From the NCBI GenBank assembly GCA_963775695.1, contig CAVZJU010000006.1, positions 1-64,000 of the forward strand: a stretch of 64,000 nt of DNA. The letters are read 5' to 3'. The position numbers were made by a program, and so were the translations under genes. This DNA comes from DATBLE01 sp963775695. Its GTDB lineage: Bacteria; Actinomycetota; Thermoleophilia; Gaiellales; Gaiellaceae. Below, in pieces: positions 1 to 9,434 of the stretch; position 1 is the first letter of the stretch, and every line of letters begins with the position of its first letter. Under the pieces are notes generated by a model. The model was not told where the DNA came from, ran no database searches, and saw only the letters and a program-made list of their open reading frames with translations.

Positions 1-26
1 TGGCTGGATCGCGGTTCATCCACCTG

Positions 27-839
27 ATGGTGAGCGATCGGTTGTGGGAGGCGATTCGCGAGCGGAGCGCTGCGGCGGAGATGACGACGCGGGATGTCGT
101 CGTGGCGTCGTTGCAGAGGTACCTGGGGCTTGACGACGCGGCCTTTCAGACCTCGACGATCGGCGCCGTGATGGACGGCGTCTACCAGGGCGACATCACG
201 GTCGGTGAGCTACGCGAGCACGGAGATCTCGGGATCGGCACCTTCGACGCGCTCGACGGCGAGATGGTGATGGTGGACGGATCCGCGTATCGCATCGACG
301 CCGACTGCCGTGCGCGTCCAGCCTCCGACGAGGCACGAACGCCGTTCGCGACGGTGACGCATTGGACCGCGAAGCACTCGGTGAGCGTTCCCCCCGGCAC
401 CGACTTGGTCGGACTTCAGTCTGCTCTCGACACGCTCATGTCTTCGCACAACTATCTCTACGCGGTGCGTGCCGAGTGTCTGTTCAGGTCGATCACGGTG
501 AGAAGCGTGAAGCCTCAGCAGGCCGGGGACCGCCTCGTCGATGCGACGCGGTCGCAAACCGTTCGCGACTTCGACGGCAGCGAAGGGACGCTTGTCGGGT
601 TCTTCACCCCTGCCTTCCTCGCCCATGTGGGCGTGCCAGGGCTGCACCTGCATTTCATCACGCAAGACCGCGATGCGGGCGGCCACGTCCTCGGCCTCAC
701 CGTCGCTCGAGGCACGCTCATGGCTGATGAGACGACCCATCTCAGCCTCGCTCTCCCCGACACCGAGGCTTTCCGACACGCGGAGCTCACAGTCGACGAA
801 GACGAGCTCGAGGTAGCGGAGACCGAAGCCGGCCGCTGA
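27..839 (+). CDS. budA: Alpha-acetolactate decarboxylase (N-terminus may be incomplete)
   Basis: Decarboxylates 2-acetolactate to acetoin in the cytoplasm. From about residue 43 the protein follows the BudA/AlsD family: a TIGAVMDGVYQGD block, EHGDLGIGTFDALDGEM at 64-80, and GLHLHF...GGHVL at 206-222. H207, H209 and H220 match the family's three zinc ligands. The first ~35 residues (helical, LWEAIRERS...TTRDVVVASLQRYLGL) are not typical of the family and resemble a ribbon-helix-helix-like segment. The frame is open back to the first bases of the window with no stop, so the true start may lie outside. The ATG at 27 has no clear Shine-Dalgarno site. No acetolactate synthase gene is visible beside it. 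Family identity is secure; the start is not. Confidence 0.88.
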   Translation: MVSDRLWEAIRERSAAAEMTTRDVVVASLQRYLGLDDAAFQTSTIGAVMDGVYQGDITVGELREHGDLGIGTFDALDGEMVMVDGSAYRIDADCRARPASDEARTPFATVTHWTAKHSVSVPPGTDLVGLQSALDTLMSSHNYLYAVRAECLFRSITVRSVKPQQAGDRLVDATRSQTVRDFDGSEGTLVGFFTPAFLAHVGVPGLHLHFITQDRDAGGHVLGLTVARGTLMADETTHLSLALPDTEAFRHAELTVDEDELEVAETEAGR

Positions 840-974
840 AGCGACGCGAGCTCGAGCCCGGCTCTCGCTGGAGTTCCCATCGAGGACTGCGGTGCCCGAT
901 CCACCCGGGCGTTCGGCAACCCCGTCTCGGGCAACCTGCTCCAGGAGCACCACGCGTCCCTAGGCGCGAGTCCT

Positions 975-3158
975 CTAGTCGAGCTCGATCGCCGGGAGCC
1001 GGCGGTCGATCCAGCCGGGGATCCACCAGACACGGTCGCCGAGCAGGATGATCAGGGACGGCATGAACGCGAGCTGGACGAGCAGCGCCGAGACGGCGAC
1101 GGCGATCGCGGCCCCGAGCCCGGCCGCCTGGATCGTCGGCACACCGAAGATCACGAAGACGATGAAGACGCCGACCATGATCGAGGCCGCCGCGGTGATC
1201 GTCCGCGCCGACATGCTCGTCCCCGTCCGGGCCGCTTCGGCCGTCGGCACACCATGCAAATAGCGCTCGCGGATCCGCGTGAGCAGGAAGACCTGGTAGT
1301 CCATCGAGAGGCCGAAGACGACGGCGAGCAGTAGCGGCAGGACCACGGAATTCACGAACCCGAAGTCGGTGATGCCGAGGAAGGACAGCCAGCCCCACTG
1401 GAAGCCCGCGACCAGGACGCCGTAGGCGGCGCCGACGCAGAGGACGTTCATCGCGACCCCGACGATCGGCAGGATGATCGAGCGCAGCAGGACGAAGAGG
1501 ACGAGGAACGACGCAGCGAGGATGAAGAGGACGATCTTCCACATCGAGTCGGCGATCGAGTTGCGGAAATCGACCTCGGACGCCGTCAGGCCGCCGACGG
1601 AGATCGCGGTGGCCGTCGCGGCTGGTGAGGCGGCGAGGTCGGTCCGCATCGTCTTCACCGCGCTCTTTGATGCATCCGACTCCGGGTCGTCCTTCAGCTG
1701 CACCTTGTAGAGGGCTGCCTGCCCGTTCGTCGAGGCCTGCGGACCCTGTTCGCCGGCGACCAGCGGCTGTGCCGAGATAACGGAGTTGACCTCGGCGAGC
1801 GCCTGCTGGTTCGGCGGGCTCGAGACCGTCCCCGAGTCGAACTGGACGAGGACGAGTGTGGGTCCGGTCGCCCCCGGCCCGGCGATCTGCCCTGCGAGCT
1901 GGGTCCCCCGGCGAGCCTGGTTGTCGTCGGGGAGCTGGAGCAGGCTCGATTCGTTGAGCGCGATCCGCACGGTCGGAAAGGCGATCACGAGCAGGACGAC
2001 GAGCGTGCCGACCAGGGTCACCCAGGGACGGCGCGTCGCGCGGGCCGTCTGCCGCTCCCAGAACGTGGAGCTGTCATCGTTGCCGCGGGACGAGCCACCG
2101 AGCGCGCGGCCCACGAGGCGGACGACCGGGCCCGGATCCTCGACCGTGCGCCCGAGCACCGTGATCAGCGCCGCGAGCAGGGTTGCCGCGGCGAGCAGCG
2201 CGACGGCGACGACGATGATCGACCCGACCGCCATCGAGCGCACGGTCGCGTTCGGCATCAGGAAGAGCCCCAGGAGCGACACGATGACCGTCGTCCCCGA
2301 GAAGATCACCGCGATCAGCGAGGTGCTCATCGCGGTCTCGAGCGCATGCTCCCGGTCGGCACCGGCGGCGCGCTCTTCCCGGTAGCGCAGCAGGATGAAG
2401 AGCGTGTAGTCGACGGCGACGGCGAGACCGATCATCGCGGCCAGGCTCGTCGTGAAGATCGACATCGTGAACACCTTCGAGAGGAAGTAGACGACCATGC
2501 CGGTCACCGCGACGGCGGAGAAGCCGAGGACGAGCGGCACGAAGGACGCCACGAGCGACGCGAACGTGACGAGCAACAGGATCAGGATCACCACCAGCGA
2601 GACGTCCTCCGCCGTCTGCGCGCCCGCCTGCGCCTCGCTCACCTGCTCGGCCTGGAGTGCCGACTGACCGAACACGTATGTCGTGACGTCGCCCTGTGGC
2701 GAGCCCGGGTCGAGCCGGTCGAAGAAGTTCTGCGTGATCGCGACCGAGCCGTTCAGCGTCGCGTCGATGACCAGCGGAACGATGAAGGGCTGCCCGCTCA
2801 GCGCCCCCTGCTGGGCTTGCTCGGCTGCCTGGGGTGTGAGCACGATGCCGTCCGTGTCCTTGGCCGCCGCCTCGACGCGGCCGACCGCAGCCTGAACGTC
2901 CTGGGGGGTGGCGCCGGTCGCGGGTACTACGACGACGCCGATCTGAGGATTGCCGACAGCCCCGAACACTCCGCCGTCGAGCGCGTTCTGGACGGTCTGC
3001 GACTCCGATCCGTCGACGCCCGAGAAGCCCGCGCTGAGGTTCTCGCCGTTGCGTTGCGCAAACACCGCGGAGACCGCGACAAGTGCGATCCACACCGCGA
3101 CCACGATCCAGCGCCGCCGACGCATCACGTGACTGAGGTGGATCATCAACCTGTGCAT
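975..3158 (-). CDS. MMPL-family RND transporter
   Basis: A 727-residue inner-membrane exporter of the MMPL (mycobacterial membrane protein large) type, a proton-driven RND family that moves lipids or drugs. It has an N-terminal anchor after a basic stretch (HVMRRRRWIVVAVWI), an extracytoplasmic loop, and two membrane bundles. Each bundle carries a conserved Asp-Tyr pair: LAVAVDYTLFILLRYREER at about 245-263 in the first and GLSMDYQVFLLTRIRERY in the second. These are the proposed proton-relay positions. Length is within the usual 700-950 range for actinobacterial MMPLs. The ATG start directly precedes the anchor. It is followed by a 135-bp gap before budA, which is on the other strand. The substrate cannot be told from sequence. 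Confidence 0.92.
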   Translation of the reverse strand: MHRLMIHLSHVMRRRRWIVVAVWIALVAVSAVFAQRNGENLSAGFSGVDGSESQTVQNALDGGVFGAVGNPQIGVVVVPATGATPQDVQAAVGRVEAAAKDTDGIVLTPQAAEQAQQGALSGQPFIVPLVIDATLNGSVAITQNFFDRLDPGSPQGDVTTYVFGQSALQAEQVSEAQAGAQTAEDVSLVVILILLLVTFASLVASFVPLVLGFSAVAVTGMVVYFLSKVFTMSIFTTSLAAMIGLAVAVDYTLFILLRYREERAAGADREHALETAMSTSLIAVIFSGTTVIVSLLGLFLMPNATVRSMAVGSIIVVAVALLAAATLLAALITVLGRTVEDPGPVVRLVGRALGGSSRGNDDSSTFWERQTARATRRPWVTLVGTLVVLLVIAFPTVRIALNESSLLQLPDDNQARRGTQLAGQIAGPGATGPTLVLVQFDSGTVSSPPNQQALAEVNSVISAQPLVAGEQGPQASTNGQAALYKVQLKDDPESDASKSAVKTMRTDLAASPAATATAISVGGLTASEVDFRNSIADSMWKIVLFILAASFLVLFVLLRSIILPIVGVAMNVLCVGAAYGVLVAGFQWGWLSFLGITDFGFVNSVVLPLLLAVVFGLSMDYQVFLLTRIRERYLHGVPTAEAARTGTSMSARTITAAASIMVGVFIVFVIFGVPTIQAAGLGAAIAVAVSALLVQLAFMPSLIILLGDRVWWIPGWIDRRLPAIELD

Positions 3159-3257
3159 GGGAAACGGCCAGATGCGCGGCGCGCATCACGTCGGTCGGAG
3201 AGCGACAAGCTTATCGACGCGACGCTCGAGATTCTCGGGTCAGCGCGCTAGCTCCCC

Positions 3258-4559
3258 TCACGGCTGGTCTCGTTTCCCGGGCGCATCCTCGCTCGGTCGC
3301 AGCCGGGCGATGTCGTGCCGGTCATCCACCGGAGCCGCCGCGAGCGGACGCGCGAGAAAGGTCGTCAGCAGCGGGAAGAGGAGGACCGAGACCATCCCGG
3401 CGCCTACCAGCGGGGCGCCAACGCTTGTAGAGATGCTTCCGTGGTCGGTGCCGATCCCGACGATCGCCACGATCAGCGGAAGCCCGGTCGCACCGCAGAG
3501 GGCGAGACCGAGCAACTCTCGTGGACCGAGTGCGTTGCGCCAGAGGAGCGCCGGTACGCCGTGGATGAGCAGGAAGAGAGCGAGGAAGAGCGCTGCGAGT
3601 GCGAGGCCGGTCGCGGTGAAGAGACTCCCGACGTCGAAGGTCAACCCGGTAGCGACAAAGTAGATCGGAATCAGGAATCCGAAGCCGATTCCCTCCAACC
3701 TCAACCGGACGGCTTTCCCGTCGGGCGAGTCGAGGGCAAGGCCGACGACGAGGCCCGCGCCGAACGCGCCGAGCACGAAGTCGAAGCCCGAGTCGACTGA
3801 AAGAAGCACGAGCGCCGCCAGCAGGAAGATCGAGCCCCGTACCGCGGTCTGTCCGCTTGTCGAGACGGTCTCCTGCAGGACGCGAATGACGGCGTTCGGC
3901 CGGGCGCTGAGGACAGCGGAGGCCGCCAGCATCACGACCGCGCCGAACGCGAGCAGGAGCAACACCTCTTCCCAGGCGCCGTAGGCGCCGGTGAGGAAGA
4001 TGGAGATCAAGACGATCGGCCAGAACTCCCCGGCGATCCCGCTACCGATCACTGCTGAGCCGAGCCGCGTCGACAGGAGGCCTGCATCGGAGAGAATCGG
4101 CACGAGGGTGCCGAGAGCGGTCGTGCACATCGCAATGCCGAGCAGCCACCACTCGGCGTCGAGGCCCGCCTGCTGCAGAACGAAGCCGGTCACCAGCGCG
4201 ATCGCCAGGGAGATCGTCCAGCCGACCGTGCCGAGACGCAGCAGGCGTCGTGGCACCCGCATCTCGACGACCTCGACGCCCGCGATAAAGAAGAGGAACG
4301 CGAGACCGAAGTCGGCAAGGACCTCGACGTACGCGTTCGGGTTCGCGATTCGCAGCACCCGAGGGCCGATGAGGATTCCGAGCACGATCTCCACGACCAC
4401 GGTCGGAAGAACGACGCGACCGTGCAGTCGCGCCAGGAGCGCAGCGAGCGTCGATGCAAGAAGGACGACCACGACCGATCGCAGCTGCGGGTGCGTGATC
4501 AGGGCTGCGCAAACCGGCCCTGTCGAGCCGCTCGGTGTGGCCGGAAGCGCCCAGCCCAT
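3258..4559 (-). CDS. Kef/CPA2-type cation:proton antiporter
   Basis: A membrane protein of about 433 residues with 11-13 predicted helices, matching the Na+/H+ exchanger fold of monovalent cation:proton antiporters. Diagnostic stretches are the glycine-rich VVVEIVLGILIGPRVL near residue 60, the polar helix ADFGLAFLFFIAGVEV that follows, and LCGATGLPLIVAIVGIG towards the end. There is no C-terminal RCK/TrkA nucleotide-binding domain, unlike full-length KefB/KefC. The annotated start gives about 20 atypical residues before the first helix, so a later start is possible. It lies 99 bp from the MMPL gene on the same strand. The transported ion (K+ or Na+) is not determinable here. Confidence 0.85.
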   Translation of the reverse strand: MGWALPATPSGSTGPVCAALITHPQLRSVVVVLLASTLAALLARLHGRVVLPTVVVEIVLGILIGPRVLRIANPNAYVEVLADFGLAFLFFIAGVEVVEMRVPRRLLRLGTVGWTISLAIALVTGFVLQQAGLDAEWWLLGIAMCTTALGTLVPILSDAGLLSTRLGSAVIGSGIAGEFWPIVLISIFLTGAYGAWEEVLLLLAFGAVVMLAASAVLSARPNAVIRVLQETVSTSGQTAVRGSIFLLAALVLLSVDSGFDFVLGAFGAGLVVGLALDSPDGKAVRLRLEGIGFGFLIPIYFVATGLTFDVGSLFTATGLALAALFLALFLLIHGVPALLWRNALGPRELLGLALCGATGLPLIVAIVGIGTDHGSISTSVGAPLVGAGMVSVLLFPLLTTFLARPLAAAPVDDRHDIARLRPSEDAPGKRDQP

Positions 4560-4918
4560 CAGGTGGTGGCGGAGGAGGCTTCGAGCCGACTCGACGCATC
4601 ACGGTGCTGGAGGGCCATGATCGATAGCGGAAACGTAACGGGCTGGTCGCTGGTCGCTGGTTGCTGCACCCAATGATGCGACGTCGGGCGCAGTCGGTGG
4701 CGCCTGAGGACCGCGCGCGCGTCGCAGTCACAGTTCACGTCGGAAGTTGCGCCGGTCAGCCGTCTGGAGGGATCGCAGAGACGTCGTCGGGGAAGATGCC
4801 GACGACGTCGGAGAAGGCTTCTTCGGCGCGTTCGAACAGCTCTGCCGCCTTCGGCATGGGGCCCTGAAGGCGAGAGATCACGTCGCTGAGCCACTCCGTG
4901 GCCTGGATGGCCGGTAGA
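4560..4918. other. Gap with a short coding-like frame
   Basis: Between the antiporter and DUF2254 genes the minus strand carries a 41-codon frame at 4756-4881 (GTG start). It has high-GC third positions and an amphipathic sequence (PMPKAAELFERAEEAF) ending IPPDG. It starts just downstream of the DUF2254 stop, in another frame. It could be a tiny gene or the leftover 3' end of a lost gene; I do not recognise it. Nothing else in this interval looks coding. Confidence 0.3.
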
Positions 4919-6220
4919 TCACGAATCGCCTGTTGCCACGCTCGGCCCGCCGATGCCCTGCCGATCAGCGATCCGAGCGCGGTCGAGATCGATCGAGTTC
5001 CTCCACGTGTCGGCGAGGATCGCGTCGAGTCGAACGAGCTCGTCCTCCACAGCTCGTCGCTGCGGGGACTGAACGCTCTCGAGCAGTTCGTCGAGCATGG
5101 CGCGCAAGCGCCTGACGACCTGGATCGATGAGCAGCCGTACTCCCGGATCTCCGTCACCGCCAGGGCCACGATGTCCTCCCAGCGCCTGGCGCGCACGAT
5201 GACCGCCGGCGGTCTTGCGTCTACCGACGCTTCGCGCCTCCCTTCCACCGGAGTCGCGCCAATGAGCTGCAAGGTGTCGCCCAGGTGGTCGAGGATCTGG
5301 ACCGCCGTGGTCGGATCGTTGACGGCCGGGGAGAGCGCCCTGATCGCGATGTCGACCATCACGCGAATCGCGAACGCGGGGTCTTGGTCGATAGTTCGCT
5401 CTACGCCGAGCGCGACCATCGAGCGCAGACGCCCCGTCGAGCCGTCGCCGATGTCCTTGCCGCCGTAGACCTCGACCAGGGCTCTCCCTTCCGGAACGAA
5501 GTCGCCGGCTGCTACCGGCACGACGATGAGACAGTTGTGACGTCGCGCGAAACGCGCGAGTCCACGCGCGTCGATTGCCTGGATGGCGCCGGCTCGCCGA
5601 CTCCGCACCACGAGATCCGGCTTCGCGCCGGTCTCGTAGGGGTCGGGCTGGAAGACGGGGGCGCCGGGTTCCCCGGCAAGCTTCCTCACCTCAGCGAACG
5701 AACGCCGGCCGGCGTGGGCGACAAGCGCCGCGACCGCGACAGGACGCAGCCGGTGGATGGCGCGGTCGAGGAAGACCAGGAAGAGCAGAACGCCGACCGC
5801 GAGGAAGAAGCCGGCCAGCGTGACGCCGAAGCTCGGGACTGAGTTCGCCTCGACACGCCTGAGCAGCCCGTAGGAAAATGTCAGGGTGCCGACCAGGACC
5901 GCTAGCACGGCCTTGAACACTCCGTCGCGATAGAAGATCCGCATGTATCGGGCCGAGAACGTGCCCGTCGCCATCTGCACGATCAGCACGCTGACGGTGA
6001 CGACGAACCCCGTCAGCGCGACGCTCGCTCCGACGACCGACGCGAGGACCGTCTCCGCCGTGCCCGCTGAATAGTCCCAGCTGATGCGGAGCGTGATGAT
6101 CCTCCCCGTGTCAGCGGCGACTGCGCCGACGAGGGAGCCGGCGGCTGCGCCCAGCACGGGGATGACCCAGAGGCTTCCGTTCACGTACTGCCGCACACGG
6201 AACAGAACGCCCCAGCTCAT
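4919..6220 (-). CDS. DUF2254 membrane protein
   Basis: A 433-residue protein matching the DUF2254 family of predicted membrane proteins. The first ~170 residues hold about four hydrophobic helices, including the conserved AETVLASVVGASVALTGFV and QMATGTFSARYMR blocks. The remaining ~250 residues form a soluble cytoplasmic domain with the family's SPAVNDPTTAVQ and ADRQGIGGP stretches. Function is unknown. The ATG start follows no strong Shine-Dalgarno, but the N-terminus fits the family. It is likely transcribed with the downstream antiporter and MMPL genes, though the gap to the antiporter (359 bp) is large enough for a separate promoter. Confidence 0.88.
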   Translation of the reverse strand: MSWGVLFRVRQYVNGSLWVIPVLGAAAGSLVGAVAADTGRIITLRISWDYSAGTAETVLASVVGASVALTGFVVTVSVLIVQMATGTFSARYMRIFYRDGVFKAVLAVLVGTLTFSYGLLRRVEANSVPSFGVTLAGFFLAVGVLLFLVFLDRAIHRLRPVAVAALVAHAGRRSFAEVRKLAGEPGAPVFQPDPYETGAKPDLVVRSRRAGAIQAIDARGLARFARRHNCLIVVPVAAGDFVPEGRALVEVYGGKDIGDGSTGRLRSMVALGVERTIDQDPAFAIRVMVDIAIRALSPAVNDPTTAVQILDHLGDTLQLIGATPVEGRREASVDARPPAVIVRARRWEDIVALAVTEIREYGCSSIQVVRRLRAMLDELLESVQSPQRRAVEDELVRLDAILADTWRNSIDLDRARIADRQGIGGPSVATGDS

Positions 6221-6544
6221 CTTCGGCCGCCCGTCACCCTCATCGCTCCTCGCTCGTCGGTCGTCCCACGCTGTTCGACGTGCGGGCGGCTCGGCCTTCC
6301 TCGCGCCGGACGCGGCAACGAAGGGCGGGCGGAGCCGGCGTCCGTCCTCGTTCCAGGGCCGCCGCTTCAGCGACGACCAGGCGGGGCTTGTGCGCGTCGT
6401 AGTGCACCTCGGAGCCGTGCGCGCAGAGCACGATTACGCCACCGCGCGGTGGGCGAAACCAGTCGACCTCCCGGGGGGATTGAGGGTGGCCGGGGAGGTG
6501 CTCAGGAGCGCCGCCTCGATCACGACAGAGCCAGCGACCGGGAG
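6221..6544. other. Gap without a recognised gene
   Basis: The sequence between the DUF2254 start and the ABC ATPase remnant has open frames on both strands but no family motif that I can recognise. It probably holds the promoter of the minus-strand DUF2254 gene and eroded sequence from the lost 5' part of the ABC transporter gene. Confidence 0.4.
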
Positions 6545-6715
6545 ATCCGCACGGGCGACGTGCGGGTGCTCGGAGCGTGCGCGGGATCGAGGGAGCTCCG
6601 GCCGCAGGTCGGCTACGTGACCCAGGCGCCCTCGGTGTACGGCGACCTGACCGTCCGCGAGAATCTCGACTACTTCGCCCAGACCCTCCGTGTCGGAGCC
6701 GGTCGCATCGAGGAG
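6545..6715 (+). pseudogene. Remnant of an ABC-2 type transporter ATPase (DrrA/CcmA-like)
   Basis: About 57 codons match the middle of an ABC-2 export ATPase: RTGDVRVLG, then RPQVGYVTQAPSVYGDLTV (the Q-loop region) and RENLDYFAQTL. This is the stretch between Walker A and the signature motif in intact DrrA-like proteins. No Walker A, LSGGQ, Walker B or H-loop is found on either side, and the frame runs straight into the N-terminal region of the histidine kinase gene. It is therefore an internal fragment left by deletion at both ends. Its former partner permease is absent. Confidence 0.75.
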
Positions 6716-6839
6716 ACGCCGAGGTCGACCTCGCTCGCCCGGGCTGAAACGCCGAGCGTGGACTCCGAGCAGGCCCCAGCGAACCCGGCCGGTATCCCTC
6801 TCAAGAGGGAGAGGGCGCCAACCGATAGGTCCCGTACAC

Positions 6840-7772
6840 GTGGCGACTGCGCACCAGGACCTCAAATCGTCCCGCGAGGGTCTCACCGAACTGCTCGCGC
6901 GGCTCTCGCTCCACGCCGTCGAGGACGCCCCGGAGGCGATCGAGGCGCTCGAGCGTTGTGCGGGCGATACGAGGCGGATCGCCGCGCACATGGACGAGGG
7001 GGAGGATCGCTCGACGCTCGAGGCCGTCTCGCAGCTCCTCTCCGAGGTCGCAGTGACCGCGGAGAGGACAAGGCGGCGGCTGGCGCGGTTCGCACTCGAC
7101 CTCCACGATGGCCCGCTGCAAGAGGTCGCCGCGCTACGGCTGCACCTGCACGTGCTGCGCAGCGGCCCGAGCGGGGCCGGCACCGAACCGACGACGGCAG
7201 ACGTCGCCGCGGTCGCCGACGCCGTCGACACCCGGCTCGAGAGGCTCTATCGCGAACTGCGCGAGCTCATCGACTCCTTCGAGAAGCCATCCCTGGTGGA
7301 GGCCAAGTTCCAGCAGGTCGTCCGCGATCACGTTCGCGAATACTCCCGCGACACGGGGATCACGGCCACCCTCAGCATGACCGGCGACCCGTCGCTTCTG
7401 ACCCGGTCGCAGCGCATCGCCCTATTCCGTGTGCTCACCGAGGCGTTGACGAACGCCCACCGGCACGCGTGCGCCAACCGGGTCTCGGTCTCGGTGCACG
7501 TCCAGAAGAAGCACGCGCGTCTGCGGATCCGCGACAACGGCAAGGGCTTCGATCCGAAAAGAACGCCTGCGCGTGCCGCGAGACAAGGGCGGATCGGCCT
7601 GGCAGGGATGGCCGAGCGCATGCGACTCCTGGGCGGCACGCTCGACATCGCGAGCCAGCGCGGCGGGCCGACGACGATCACGGCGGTCGTCCCGGCAGGG
7701 CGCGTGGAGGAGTCGCCGCGATCGCGGAAAGCGCCGCGGTCGCGGACGGCGCCGTCGCGATCTCACCGCTGA
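6840..7772 (+). CDS. NarL-family sensor histidine kinase (soluble)
   Basis: Autophosphorylating kinase of a two-component system, probably cytoplasmic because no membrane helix is visible. From a GTG start at 6840 it has 310 residues: a helical N-terminal part, a HisKA_3 dimerisation domain with FALDLHDGPLQ (phospho-acceptor H89), and an HATPase domain with the N box around N205 (LTEALTNAHRHA), DNGKGF at 232-237 and GLAGM at 253-257. The open frame extends upstream to 6690 through low-complexity Arg/Ser sequence derived from the ABC remnant, so the GTG is preferred, although the Shine-Dalgarno is poor. The response regulator follows 101 bp later and is the obvious partner. The sensed signal is unknown. 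Confidence 0.85.
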   Translation: MATAHQDLKSSREGLTELLARLSLHAVEDAPEAIEALERCAGDTRRIAAHMDEGEDRSTLEAVSQLLSEVAVTAERTRRRLARFALDLHDGPLQEVAALRLHLHVLRSGPSGAGTEPTTADVAAVADAVDTRLERLYRELRELIDSFEKPSLVEAKFQQVVRDHVREYSRDTGITATLSMTGDPSLLTRSQRIALFRVLTEALTNAHRHACANRVSVSVHVQKKHARLRIRDNGKGFDPKRTPARAARQGRIGLAGMAERMRLLGGTLDIASQRGGPTTITAVVPAGRVEESPRSRKAPRSRTAPSRSHR

Positions 7773-7873
7773 CGCTCGACCGCTTCGCTCGAAAAGCGCC
7801 GCAACTTGAGTAAAATGAGAGCGAGCGCACGGGCCACGCGCCTGCTGCGCGGAGAGAGCCAAGGGAGAGGCGA

Positions 7874-8518
7874 ATGAGAGTTCTGCTGGCGGACGACCAT
7901 CCGTTGGTGCTGGTCGGTATCCGGCGCGTGCTCGAGGAGTCGGAAGGGTTCGAGGTCGTCGGCGAAGCACGGTCGTCGAGCGAGCTGCTCCCGCTCGTCG
8001 GCCGCACGGACCCCGACCTCGTCCTGCTCGACCTGAGGATCCCGGCTGCGGGCGGGCTCCGCTGTCTCGAGTGGATTCGCGCACACCATCCCGGGGTGAG
8101 GGTCGTGATCCTCTCCGTCTCGACCGCACAGGATGTGATCGAAGGTGCGCTTGCGCGCGGCGCGAACGGCTACATCGCGAAGAGCATCGACCCGGCAGAC
8201 CTGCCGTACGCCTTGCGTGTTCTGGCAGAGGCCGAAAGCCCCCGCACCGTCCCGCTCGGGATCGGTAACCACGCGGACGTCGTCGCGAGCTCCGGCCTCA
8301 CCGAGCGCGAGCTGACGATCCTCCGCGCCGTCGCGCGCGGGCTGCCCAACCGGGCGATCGCGAAGGAGCTCTGGGTGAGCGAGCAGACGGTCAAGTTCCA
8401 CCTGACGAACGCGTACCGCAAGCTCGGCGTGTCCAACAGGACCGAGGCGGCACGCTGGGCCTACGAGCACGGACTCGCATCGTCGACGGGCCCGGCGACA
8501 ATCGGGAGCCCGCAGTGA
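7874..8518 (+). CDS. NarL/FixJ-family response regulator
   Basis: DNA-binding response regulator of 214 residues. The receiver domain starts MRVLLADDHPLV, with the acidic pocket at D7-D8 and the phospho-acceptor D53 in LVLLDLRIP. The C-terminal LuxR helix-turn-helix (about 145-205) shows LTERELTILRAVARG and AIAKELWVSEQTVKFHLTNAYRKL. A strong Shine-Dalgarno (AAGGGAGAGG) sits 4 bases before the ATG. It is paired with the upstream histidine kinase. The stop overlaps the next gene (TGATG), so the beta-propeller gene is translationally coupled to it and may be part of the same signalling unit. Confidence 0.93.
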   Translation: MRVLLADDHPLVLVGIRRVLEESEGFEVVGEARSSSELLPLVGRTDPDLVLLDLRIPAAGGLRCLEWIRAHHPGVRVVILSVSTAQDVIEGALARGANGYIAKSIDPADLPYALRVLAEAESPRTVPLGIGNHADVVASSGLTERELTILRAVARGLPNRAIAKELWVSEQTVKFHLTNAYRKLGVSNRTEAARWAYEHGLASSTGPATIGSPQ

Positions 8519-9411
8519 TGCGGCACGCCGTGACGGTTGCGGCGGTGATCGTCTGGGCAATCCCCGCCGGGGCCGGCGCGACCCCGCTCCGGACGACGCA
8601 CGGGGCGGCGACGACGAACGTCTACCTCCTGAACGTCACGACCGGGAAGCTTCGCCAGCTCACCTACAACCAGCCGACCGAGGAGGACGCGCTCGCGTAT
8701 TCGCCGGCGCTCTCGGGCAGCGGCATGCGCCTCGCGTTCGCCCAGACGTCCTGCCACTACTGCTCGACGACGATCCGCGTGGCCACCGTCGGCGCCACGA
8801 ACTGGCAGGGACGGGGGGTCGCCCCGGGTTTCCAGCCGACCTGGGCGCCGGACGGCCGCCTCGTGTTCGTCAGGCCCGATGGCGCGATTGCGATCGCGAG
8901 CAAGGCACTCTCGCGTCCGCGCGTGATCGTCCGCGGAGGGCTCGCAAACGCCACGCCAAGGTGGCAGCCGGACGGCGATCGGCTGGCCTTCGCGCGTCAG
9001 CTGACGGCGTCGAGCTGGCAGGTGTTCACCGTCCGCGGTGACGGCACGGGTCTCCAGCAGGTGACGACGGGTCCTCGCTCCGCGGTCGATCCCGCCTGGT
9101 CGCCGGACGGACGACGGCTGGCGTTCGCGCAGCAGCAGCCGAACGGGCGCTGGCAGCTCTGCATCGGCTCGCTCACGGGGACCGCCGTCCGCTGCCTCCG
9201 CTCCGGCTCGAGCGACACCCAGCCCGCCTGGTCGCCGGACGGCCGCCGGCTCGCCTTCGTCCGCCAGACCGGCCTCTGGACGACGATCTGGATCATGCGG
9301 CCCGACGGACGCGGCGCGCGGCGGGTTGCGTTGCCGCCGGGGGTCGTCGCAGCGCTGCAGCCGGGCTGGTCGCCGCAGAACGAGCTCCTGTTCGTCGGCC
9401 GGATCGGCTGA
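8515..9411 (+). CDS. Secreted TolB-like beta-propeller (PD40) protein
   Basis: A 298-residue protein with an N-terminal signal peptide (AVTVAAVIVWAIPAGAGA) followed by PD40 repeats. The repeat core W(S/A)PDGRxLxF occurs as WAPDGRLVF, WQPDGDRLAF, WSPDGRRLAF (twice) and a final WSPQNELLF. This is the TolB-type beta-propeller fold. Two cysteines (CHYC) lie in the second blade. Starts at GTG 8515 or ATG 8518 are both possible; the ATG shares bases with the response regulator stop. It faces a similar gene on the opposite strand (9435-10316). The role is unknown; such propellers bind proteins or ligands outside the membrane. Confidence 0.85.
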   Translation: MMRHAVTVAAVIVWAIPAGAGATPLRTTHGAATTNVYLLNVTTGKLRQLTYNQPTEEDALAYSPALSGSGMRLAFAQTSCHYCSTTIRVATVGATNWQGRGVAPGFQPTWAPDGRLVFVRPDGAIAIASKALSRPRVIVRGGLANATPRWQPDGDRLAFARQLTASSWQVFTVRGDGTGLQQVTTGPRSAVDPAWSPDGRRLAFAQQQPNGRWQLCIGSLTGTAVRCLRSGSSDTQPAWSPDGRRLAFVRQTGLWTTIWIMRPDGRGARRVALPPGVVAALQPGWSPQNELLFVGRIG

Positions 9412-9434
9412 GCGAAACGGGCGGCCGGGCGCCC

